Source: a virus. From it: DNA of 32,541 nucleotides. This document shows, piece by piece, positions 1-5,222 of the stretch. Below the pieces are notes generated by a model. The model saw nothing but the letters and a program-made list of their open reading frames with translations. It searched no databases and was not told the DNA's origin. Where the stretch lies: positions 1 through 32,541 of IMG/VR virus record IMGVR_UViG_3300035698_015992; one strand, 5' to 3'. The position numbers and the translations under genes are program-made. Position 1 is the first letter of the stretch; each line of letters opens with the position of its first letter.

Positions 1-806
1 ATACCTTCTAGGGGTACAATTGTTAAGTCTTCTGTTATTATTTTAGGCTGCATCTCTTTATGAAAGTTTTTCATAAAGGTTCTTAATTTACTAATCTCTA
101 GATAATCCAAGTCTGGATTATCAACCATATCTGTGGATAATCCACAGATATTTGACAGGAATTGCCAAACTTCCTTAGCTAAAGTACCACCTTGAGTGTG
201 GCTCATTAAAATTTTACTTAGGGAGTAAATACTATTGCTTTCATTCAGAGTTACCTCATGTTCCGCCATTTTTTGCCTTTCCTCGGCAGAGGCTATGCCA
301 TCATCAAGCTCAGATGTTGCCGTAGCTTGCGCCTTGGCAATTTCTTCAGCTTCTAATTTCTCAATAGCCCTCTCTTCCGAAGAGGGGTTAAAAGGTAATT
401 TTGGTAAGAAAGTATTTTTCTTACCAAGCCGCATGCCTTGCATGTTGCCATCTAGATAATACTCGGCTTTTATAAACTCCGTTGCTTCCAACAGGAAGTC
501 GGGCAGATTACGTTTGTGCTTAACCAACAAATCTTCTAGATAATGGCGGGCTGGAAGATGGTGCGCCAACCTTTCTGCACCATTTTTAGCCCTATCGCGA
601 AGTTTATTAACCTCGCAATAATGCTTCCAGCCCGTAGTTTTGCCGTTATGAAGCTTTAATAAAGTTTTATATTTATAACTACCAAGCACCGCTTGGTACA
701 AGGTTATATTTTCGCTTTCTTCACCATATTGCAAGATTAAACCCGCCACTTGGCTCTCAAAAGACTCAACACTTGCAGCGTCTAACGCTGCTAATTCCTT
801 ATTCAT
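1..806 (-). CDS. Unrecognised protein, partial at the left edge; possible replication-module gene
   Basis: An open minus-strand frame starts at ATG 804-806 and runs off the window with no stop, giving 268 visible codons. The start is supported by AAGGGG a few bases upstream. The product begins MNKELAALDAAS; it is soluble, with no signal peptide or membrane segment. It has a basic central part (LRDRAKNGAERLAHHLPARHYLEDLLVKHK is broken here as LRDRAKNGAERL, then LVKHKRNLPDF) and an acidic, probably coiled-coil part around residues 145-185 (SSEERAIEKLEAEE, then SAEERQKMAEHE). I do not recognise the family. It lies beyond the primase operon and has its own candidate promoter (982-1010). The DNA contains many perfect inverted repeats and a DnaA box, which recalls an origin inside an initiator gene such as lambda O. 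That link is inference. Confidence 0.7.
   Translation of the reverse strand, partial: MNKELAALDAASVESFESQVAGLILQYGEESENITLYQAVLGSYKYKTLLKLHNGKTTGWKHYCEVNKLRDRAKNGAERLAHHLPARHYLEDLLVKHKRNLPDFLLEATEFIKAEYYLDGNMQGMRLGKKNTFLPKLPFNPSSEERAIEKLEAEEIAKAQATATSELDDGIASAEERQKMAEHEVTLNESNSIYSLSKILMSHTQGGTLAKEVWQFLSNICGLSTDMVDNPDLDYLEISKLRTFMKNFHKEMQPKIITEDLTIVPLEG
56..78. repeat. Perfect inverted repeat, 10-bp arms
   Basis: CTTTATGAAA (56-65) and TTTCATAAAG (69-78) are exact reverse complements separated by three bases, inside the leftmost coding region. Confidence 0.85.
101..122. repeat. Perfect inverted repeat, GATAATCC arms
   Basis: GATAATCC (101-108) and GGATTATC (115-122) form 8-bp perfect arms around a 6-base spacer. 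The same GATAATCC half-site recurs in the centre of the 127-151 palindrome, so this region carries a repeated half-site in both orientations. Confidence 0.85.
127..151. repeat. 25-bp palindrome containing a perfect DnaA box
   Basis: ATATCTGTGGAT (127-138), a single central A (139) and ATCCACAGATAT (140-151) make perfect 12-bp arms. Positions 132-140 read TGTGGATAA, the exact complement of the DnaA box consensus TTATCCACA; the opposite orientation carries TAATCCACA, one mismatch from consensus. It lies inside the coding region of the leftmost gene. DnaA binding is inferred from the consensus match. Confidence 0.7.
401..427. repeat. Perfect inverted repeat, 11-bp arms
   Basis: TTGGTAAGAAA (401-411) and TTTCTTACCAA (417-427) are exact reverse complements with a 5-base loop. 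A shorter one, CTCTTC/GAAGAG with a one-base centre, lies just to the left near 373-385. Confidence 0.85.
547..634. repeat. Nested inverted repeats, outer 11-bp and inner 7-bp arms
   Basis: The outer arms CGGGCTGGAAG (547-557) and CTTCCAGCCCG (624-634) are perfect. Directly inside, ATGGTGC (558-564) pairs with GCACCAT (577-583). The inner stem abuts the left outer arm, so a compound fold is possible on either strand. Confidence 0.8.
674..708. repeat. Compound inverted repeat, 8-bp and 6-bp stems
   Basis: TACCAAGC (680-687) and GCTTGGTA (691-698) flank the loop ACC. TATAAC (674-679) and GTTATA (703-708) extend it outward with a four-base bulge on one side. It lies inside the leftmost gene. 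Confidence 0.85.
775..791. repeat. Perfect inverted repeat near the start of the leftmost gene
   Basis: GCAGCGT (775-781) and ACGCTGC (785-791) form 7-bp arms around a 3-base loop, only 13 bases inside the start codon. A hairpin here could affect translation initiation of that gene. Confidence 0.8.
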
Positions 807-816
807 AAATACCCCT

Positions 817-872
817 TTGTTTATTTTATTTTGTTTATTTTATTTTGTTTATTTAATTTTGTTTATTTAATT
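817..872. repeat. Four 14-bp AT-rich tandem repeats
   Basis: Four head-to-tail units begin at 817, 831, 845 and 859. The first two read TTGTTTATTTTATT and the last two TTGTTTATTTAATT. They lie directly upstream of the start of the leftmost gene, between its candidate promoter and its ribosome binding site. An AT-rich tandem array beside a DnaA-box cluster is the usual form of a DNA unwinding element or iteron set; an unstructured leader is the simpler alternative. Confidence 0.9.
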
Positions 873-927
873 ATTTTTTTGTAAATACAAAAAAAATAGT
901 CTTTTTAGTTATAGCCTTCCCGCGCCC

Positions 928-947
928 TGAAACAAGTGAATGTTTCA
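928..947. repeat. Inverted repeat TGAAACA-N6-TGTTTCA, possible operator
   Basis: Perfect 7-bp arms at 928-934 and 941-947 surround six bases. It lies in the leader between the candidate promoter 982-1010 and the leftmost gene. A regulator site or an RNA hairpin is possible; no cognate protein can be named. Confidence 0.5.
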
Positions 948-981
948 AGTTGTGGTTAAGCTAGTGGTTGTCTTAAGATTA

Positions 982-1010
982 TTTATACACACTATTGATT
1001 ATAATCGCAA
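982..1010 (-). promoter_or_regulatory. Candidate sigma70 promoter for the leftmost gene
   Basis: Read on the minus strand, TTGCGA (1005-1010) and TATAAA (982-987) are separated by 17 bases. Transcription would start near 975 and give a leader of about 170 bases carrying the 928-947 hairpin and the 14-bp repeats before the ATG at 806. Confidence 0.4.
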
Positions 1011-1037
1011 GTAAAATAATGCATTTTTTGATGATAA

Positions 1038-1066
1038 TTCAAACTAAATTGATTTATTGATATAAT
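1038..1066 (+). promoter_or_regulatory. Candidate rightward sigma70 promoter facing a non-coding stretch
   Basis: TTCAAA (1038-1043) and a perfect TATAAT (1061-1066) are separated by 17 bases. No reading frame of any size follows before the convergent end of the primase gene, so a transcript from here would be non-coding or antisense. Confidence 0.35.
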
Positions 1067-1072
1067 ACAGTA

Positions 1073-1156
1073 GCTTAGAAAGGGGAGTAGGCAAAAAGTA
1101 ACGTGTGACTAAAAAAATTCGGCACTAGTCCCCCCCACCACTACCCCCATTTTTTT
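1073..1156 (+). ncRNA. Possible small RNA with its own promoter and terminator
   Basis: A transcript from the TATAAT at 1061 would begin near 1073. GGGG-A-GTAG (1082-1090) pairs with CTAC-CCCC (1141-1148) with one bulged A, enclosing a GACTA/TAGTC stem (1107-1111 with 1126-1130). Seven T follow at 1150-1156, the form of an intrinsic terminator. Length would be about 84 nucleotides. It matches no RNA family I recognise. The C-rich 3' arm also fits a chance fold, hence the low confidence. Confidence 0.25.
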
Positions 1157-1210
1157 AACTCTGTACGCTTCAACTTTTCTGTAACTCTTACCGCTCTCCC
1201 GAACCCCCGA

Positions 1211-1280
1211 ACCCCCAAAAGAAAACCGTTTACCCCCAAAAGAAAACCGTCTACCCCCAAAAGAAAACCGTTTACCCCCA
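1211..1280. repeat. 21-bp tandem repeats, three copies plus a partial
   Basis: Units at 1211-1231, 1232-1252 and 1253-1273 each read ACCCCCAAAAGAAAACCG followed by TTT or TCT; a partial ACCCCCA follows at 1274. The middle unit differs by one base. Each unit carries a copy of the left arm of the downstream hairpin. Confidence 0.9.
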
Positions 1281-1299
1281 AGGTAAACGGTTTTCTTTT
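1259..1299. terminator. Bidirectional intrinsic terminator at the end of the primase operon
   Basis: The left arm AAAAGAAAACCGTTTACC (1259-1276) and right arm GGTAAACGGTTTTCTTTT (1282-1299) pair perfectly over 18 bp with loop CCCAA. The stem ends in TTTTCTTTT in both directions of reading, so it can stop leftward transcripts from the primase gene (stop at 1327) and rightward transcripts from 1061. On the leftward transcript the first arm could pair with any of three downstream copies, giving alternative stems. Confidence 0.75.
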
Positions 1300-1326
1300 A
1301 TTAAATAGTAAAGTAGAAATCCCAAT

Positions 1327-4300
1327 CTAGAATAAAGGGTAAGATGTGATAGGGGCAGAATTCAAACTGCCTTCCATTCTCTTGTTCGCAAGAGTGCAAC
1401 CCATGTAGAAGCGGTTGGAGGGGCTGTTGAGATACGCTATCACTTCTGGCTTTACCTTTAAGCTTCTTAGAGTTTCCACTAGAAAGTTCCTCCTGTCCTC
1501 GGTAATAAGTATAATCCCCAGATCCGAAAGCATCATGCTCCAGTCCTTTATAAAGTCCTTCGGTGAAGCACCCAAAGCAACCCCGTGATCTCTCAATAAG
1601 TTCCGAGAGTATTCCAGTATCAAACTTTCTGATATGAGGGTAAAACCATTCCAAACCATATTCATAAACAACCTCTCGTTTACCGAATCCCCGCTCGTTA
1701 ATTTTGAGACTAATTTCTGATAAAATTTCTCTTGAGTTAGAATTTTTCCCGTATAAAGTTGCCCTAACGAGGTATAGATATTTATCATATTGTAGTCCTC
1801 TTTTAACCTCTTTAAGGTACTCTCGGACGCCTTGTTCTCCGTATTCCAAAGAAAGGATAAAAGATTGTAATAGTGAGGGGTATAAATGCCATTGGGGATT
1901 ATTAAAGGCAGTATTCGCTCCACCGATACCATAGCATCGGGAGGCAAAGTCAACGCCGATGCTGTTAACTCCGACAAGTGAGGTATAAGGTCCGACACTA
2001 ATACTTGCGTCCGTAAGCAACCCTTTAGCACCATCTTGGGAAGCGTTATTATCTCGGACGCATAGTAAAAAAAACGTGTACTTGAATTCTGAGATGCCAT
2101 CTCCTGTACACAAACCTTATGACTAGAAGGTAACGTGTAACCCTTATTGTCTATAAGCCTCTTCATACCCTCTACTGCCCAAGCAACAATAGCTTCTCTC
2201 TCCTGAGCAATGATATACTTATCCATGTTAATGACCTTTTGAAAGTCTGAGATAACCCGATTAAACGAAAGTATCAAAAACCTTCTGTTAAACCCCTCCG
2301 ACACATCACTGGTTTTCGGTAAGTGATTAGATCCAAACCAATGTGAAGCTGTTGGTTTCAGGTTAAAGACATCCCCTCCCTTTATCTCAGCAGTAACCTC
2401 GGTCCCATCTACAATCTCCTTAAACGATTTCCCGTCAATCCTCTGCTTATCCGATAACTCTCCACAGATATTGATACGCTTACCTGCTAAAAACCTAGTG
2501 GTAAAGCGTTCGCCCCACTTCTCAGGAGGAATAACCGATATAGACTTCTCGCTAAATAACTGCTTAATGATGTTAAGCAATGTCGTCTTACCCGAAGAAG
2601 CTACCCCATACAGCAAAAAGGCTCTTTGATAATCTGTAGCCACACCGAATAACGCCGCAGCTAACATCTCTTGAAGGGCAAGCACTTTGTCAGTAAAGTC
2701 TGGGTCTCTACCCCAGCAATCTTCCAGAAAATTATAAAAGTTAGAGCAATAATGTAAGTCATTTTGCTCCTCGGAATAACAAAAAGGTAACGTTGAAGTC
2801 TCCCCGTACTCCGGTGAGTGGGGCAGTATCACTAAGGAGGCATTTACACCATTAGTCTCTACCTTCAAATAACAATTTGCAAAGTTAATCCCTGTACTAA
2901 TACCCGTCTTAATCTCCTGAGAAGTTAACTTAGTCATCACTCTGTAGATACCTCTGTGATCCCCCTCCTTCTTAGCAGCATTATAGTGCCCATACTGCTC
3001 TGCCACATACTTTAATATGCTCTGCTCAGACAAAATCTCCCAGTGAGATCCCTGCCACTGATACATAAAACCATTCGCAAACGCTACAGGATTGAGTTTT
3101 TCGTAATCTATTAACACTTGCTGAGCAATCTCCGTGTGACTCTCACCCGTCAAAGCTCCCTTTATCAGTTCCCGATGCTGTAACTTTATAGTCGCCAAGC
3201 TCACATTTAGCGGCTTAGTCGTATAGGTGGAGATAAGGTGCATAAGAGAGTTGGTCTCCAGCTTTGTCAACGAAGGAGAATGTATTATCTCCTTCAATAT
3301 CACCATAACATTTGACGTTCCATTAAAGTTTATGTCCTCCAATTGCCCCTCATCAGCTTGATATAGTGGCGCGAACTGGTGTATAATTTTTTGTTGCAAC
3401 GTTACATAGTCACATTCTATAAACTCTTCATTGAGTAGCGAGAGTAGGTTCATCTTAATGTTAGGGTCTAAATCTAAATCCCAACCCACAGGCAAGATAC
3501 GTGGTTTAACAGGATTCTCACAATCCTTCACGATAAACTCAATCAGCTTCTCTCTTCCCTTATTAATATCCAGAGGATCTCCTACCACTTTTTGAACAAG
3601 GGAATCATGCCACGTTGTAAGCCTCTCCAGAGCTTGGTTAAGCGATAGAGAACCCCTGAAGATGTCAGACGCTAGCAGTCCAGCCATAGACACCATCTTG
3701 CTATCTCTGGCTCCCGCAGGGACATAGTCTGTCAGTATAAGGTTACGACTAGAGTGAGGTGCGCGAACAGGGAGAACTTTCCGTAGCTGCTCAAACAAGT
3801 TATCGGGCAGTGGTGGGAAGTGCTGGATGTCGTAAAGGTTAACGTTTGACGTGTAAGGTCTCAGCGTTTCCGGGTGAATAGAAGGGGGAAGTACAACTTG
3901 ATTCCCAGTAGATAACAGCTCAAGAAAGGGCTTCTTATCTTCAGGTAACTGAGACTCCAGAAAGAACGCCTTCTTACGCGCGAAGTTAGGGGTGAACTTG
4001 TACGCAAGTACAAATCCTTTCTTGCCTCTACGCTTCCAAGGAGACTGCGGAAGTACCGTTAATATATAATTGATAATATCTTCATCGTCAGTGTCAATAT
4101 CTAGAAAAACAAGGTTAGATTGTCCGCCAGCAGGTAGCCCTATATTGTAAGGTGCATCTCCTCTGTGAGAATTTATCTTGCTTATCCAACGTTGCTGTTG
4201 CTCAGCATCTGGCATCGTATGACACCACCGTGTCCAATCCGTTTCAAAAGGTCGCTTGGATAAAGGAGACAGAGGGATAGCGGGAAGCCCTACATTCCAA

Positions 4301-4359
4301 TAGGGTGTAAAGAGTTCCTCCGCAGTAGGCGGAAAATCTTGATAATAATTATACGTCAT
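1327..4359 (-). CDS. Bifunctional primase-polymerase / SF3 (D5-type) replicative helicase
   Basis: This 1010-residue protein would prime and unwind DNA for phage replication. The N-terminal archaeo-eukaryotic prim-pol domain spans about residues 15-195, with NIGLPAG at 72-78, the catalytic acid pair in FLDID (D87, D89) and the STGNQVVLPPSIHP segment near 150-163. The SF3 helicase part has Walker A GVASSGKT (585-592), Walker B INICGE (629-634), motif C WFGSNHLP (674-681) and an arginine finger at RR 692-693, preceded by a D5_N-like stretch. About 300 C-terminal residues are not recognised. It is last in the leftward operon, 26 bases after the 159-residue gene. Its ribosome site is weak: GGAT inside a GGATATATCC palindrome just upstream of the ATG. 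Confidence 0.93.
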   Translation of the reverse strand: MTYNYYQDFPPTAEELFTPYWNVGLPAIPLSPLSKRPFETDWTRWCHTMPDAEQQQRWISKINSHRGDAPYNIGLPAGGQSNLVFLDIDTDDEDIINYILTVLPQSPWKRRGKKGFVLAYKFTPNFARKKAFFLESQLPEDKKPFLELLSTGNQVVLPPSIHPETLRPYTSNVNLYDIQHFPPLPDNLFEQLRKVLPVRAPHSSRNLILTDYVPAGARDSKMVSMAGLLASDIFRGSLSLNQALERLTTWHDSLVQKVVGDPLDINKGREKLIEFIVKDCENPVKPRILPVGWDLDLDPNIKMNLLSLLNEEFIECDYVTLQQKIIHQFAPLYQADEGQLEDINFNGTSNVMVILKEIIHSPSLTKLETNSLMHLISTYTTKPLNVSLATIKLQHRELIKGALTGESHTEIAQQVLIDYEKLNPVAFANGFMYQWQGSHWEILSEQSILKYVAEQYGHYNAAKKEGDHRGIYRVMTKLTSQEIKTGISTGINFANCYLKVETNGVNASLVILPHSPEYGETSTLPFCYSEEQNDLHYCSNFYNFLEDCWGRDPDFTDKVLALQEMLAAALFGVATDYQRAFLLYGVASSGKTTLLNIIKQLFSEKSISVIPPEKWGERFTTRFLAGKRINICGELSDKQRIDGKSFKEIVDGTEVTAEIKGGDVFNLKPTASHWFGSNHLPKTSDVSEGFNRRFLILSFNRVISDFQKVINMDKYIIAQEREAIVAWAVEGMKRLIDNKGYTLPSSHKVCVQEMASQNSSTRFFYYASEIITLPKMVLKGCLRTQVLVSDLIPHLSELTASALTLPPDAMVSVERILPLIIPNGIYTPHYYNLLSFLWNTENKASESTLKRLKEDYNMINIYTSLGQLYTGKILTQEKFYQKLVSKLTSGDSVNERLFMNMVWNGFTLISESLILEYSRNLLRDHGVALGASPKDFIKDWSMMLSDLGIILITEDRRNFLVETLRSLKVKPEVIAYLNSPSNRFYMGCTLANKRMEGSLNSAPITSYPLF

Positions 4360-4385
4360 GGGGATATATCCAAAAAGGGATTAGG

Positions 4386-4865
4386 TTAAACTACGGACTT
4401 TAGCTGTCTTAAGAATTGTTCTTTCTGTTCCGCCGACAGGAAATCTTCTATAGTTTGCATTACAATTAACTTGAATTTTTCTATGTCAATGCTCTCATCT
4501 AACTTGCTAAGCACATCACTCATCTTCGTAACAGTTGTATTAATAGCCGCAATTACCGCTACCTTCTCCTTAGTAGTTAACGCTGAGAAATCTTCGCGTA
4601 TCTCCTGAATTTGTGCCAGAGAAGTTGTAAGCTCCGTGTATAAATCTACCCTACGTTGTAAAGCTTCATTAGTATTTGAAACCTTAACCACTACTGGTAA
4701 GCCGTTAGCGGGAACCTGCACTTGAAGGGCGACTAGCTTTTTAAGTTGCGAGATTAGCTTTGCACCATAAGGAGACTTGTCAAAGTACTGAGGATCGTCT
4801 TTCGCATACTTCTCAATTAAGATTAAATTTTGTTGTAAGTTGGAATCTAACTCTGGATAAAACAT
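4386..4865 (-). CDS. Unrecognised 159-residue protein; possible terminase-small-subunit or replication accessory
   Basis: The ATG (4863-4865) follows directly on the TAA of the upstream winged-helix gene, so the two are translationally coupled. The sequence is largely helical. The second half (TTKEKVAVIAAINTTVTKMS, then LDESIDIEKFKLIVMQTIED) resembles the helical oligomerisation regions of some phage small terminase subunits, but I see no diagnostic motif. There are no cysteines, membrane segments or signal peptide. Position beside the Nu1-like gene and across from the large terminase makes a DNA-packaging role possible; co-transcription with the primase makes a replication role equally possible. 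Confidence 0.8.
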   Translation of the reverse strand: MFYPELDSNLQQNLILIEKYAKDDPQYFDKSPYGAKLISQLKKLVALQVQVPANGLPVVVKVSNTNEALQRRVDLYTELTTSLAQIQEIREDFSALTTKEKVAVIAAINTTVTKMSDVLSKLDESIDIEKFKLIVMQTIEDFLSAEQKEQFLRQLKSVV

Positions 4866-5126
4866 TTAAACCCCAACTGATGAAGTTTGAGATTGCCCAG
4901 AACTTATACGGTTTAATGTTGCAAATTTACTGTTAGGTAGAGGAGATAGAACCGCATCCTCTGATAGGTTTAAGAATTTCCTTACATCCTCTTCTGTATA
5001 ATATATTCTACCAATGTCGTCCTTTCGTATAGGATTCTCATTGTTGTTCTTGATGTGCCAGTTATCCACCTGACGGGGACCCGTGGCACATAATAGGATA
5101 AATTCGTTTCTCGTATAACGTAACAT
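4866..5126 (-). CDS. Small winged-helix DNA-binding protein, Nu1-like
   Basis: The 86-residue product begins MLRYTRNEFILLCATGPRQV. Residues 5-55 follow the pattern of the lambda Nu1/MerR-type winged helix: a first helix, a turn, a recognition helix (PRQVDNWHIKN), a wing (RKDDIGRIYYT) and a last helix (EEDVRKFLN). The C-terminal 30 residues look disordered. AAAGGA precedes the ATG at a good distance, and the promoter at 5156-5185 serves it as first gene of the leftward operon. It could be the DNA-recognition half of a small terminase, or an autorepressor acting on the adjacent palindromes. Lambda Nu1 is about twice this long and lies upstream of the large subunit on the same strand. Confidence 0.8.
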   Translation of the reverse strand: MLRYTRNEFILLCATGPRQVDNWHIKNNNENPIRKDDIGRIYYTEEDVRKFLNLSEDAVLSPLPNSKFATLNRISSGQSQTSSVGV

Positions 5127-5145
5127 TTTTCTTGTCCTTTATTGT

Positions 5146-5156
5146 TGACTAAGTCA
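5146..5156. promoter_or_regulatory. Palindrome TGACT-A-AGTCA at the leftward start site, possible operator
   Basis: A perfect 11-bp palindrome covers the predicted start of the leftward transcript (about 5149) and touches its -10 box. A protein bound here would block the leftward promoter. Confidence 0.45.
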
Positions 5157-5185
5157 TTATAAAAACATAAAAGCCTTGATGTCAA
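5156..5185 (-). promoter_or_regulatory. Near-consensus sigma70 promoter of the leftward operon
   Basis: Read on the minus strand: TTGACA (5180-5185), 18 bases, TATAAT (5156-5161). Both hexamers are perfect consensus. It drives the winged-helix gene, the 159-residue gene and the primase-helicase. The leader to the ATG at 5126 is only about 23 bases. Confidence 0.8.
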
Positions 5186-5200
5186 TATAAAAAACATCAA
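5176..5200. promoter_or_regulatory. Inverted repeat TTGATGT-N11-ACATCAA over the leftward -35 box
   Basis: Perfect 7-bp arms at 5176-5182 and 5194-5200 have centres 18 bp apart, which fits a dimeric regulator. The left arm overlaps the -35 hexamer of the leftward promoter, and the right arm lies 22 bases before the terminase start, so one bound dimer could affect both directions. Confidence 0.5.
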
Positions 5201-5222
5201 AAAGCAATACGGAATATAAAAA

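Larger units (their letters stand above)
807..1326. other. Non-coding region between the leftmost gene and the primase operon
   Basis: I find no convincing gene in these 520 bases. From left to right they hold the 14-bp tandem array (817-872), a 7-bp inverted repeat TGAAACA/TGTTTCA (928-947), a leftward promoter candidate (982-1010), the palindromes GATTATAATC (997-1006) and AATGCATT (1018-1025), a rightward promoter candidate (1038-1066), a foldable stretch ending in seven T (1082-1156), several C5 to C7 runs (about 1130-1280), and 21-bp tandem repeats ending in an 18-bp hairpin (1211-1299). This crowding suggests a control or origin region. Confidence 0.7.

Noticed and set aside
235-459. 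74-codon plus-strand frame in the leftmost region
   Set aside because: It is antisense to the leftmost gene, which has a good start, ribosome site and promoter candidate; the serine/cysteine-rich product looks like a shadow.
1211-1299. Possible CRISPR array or attachment site
   Set aside because: Units of 21 bp lie head to tail without spacers, and the last forms a terminator-like hairpin. No integrase is present to support an attachment site.
1301-2113. 270-codon open frame on the minus strand
   Set aside because: It overlaps the 3' part of the primase-helicase gene on the same strand in another frame, has no ribosome site, and no protein-like pattern.
5061-5073. DnaA-box-like TTATCCACC in the winged-helix gene
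   Set aside because: Single near-match with no neighbouring box or AT-rich array.
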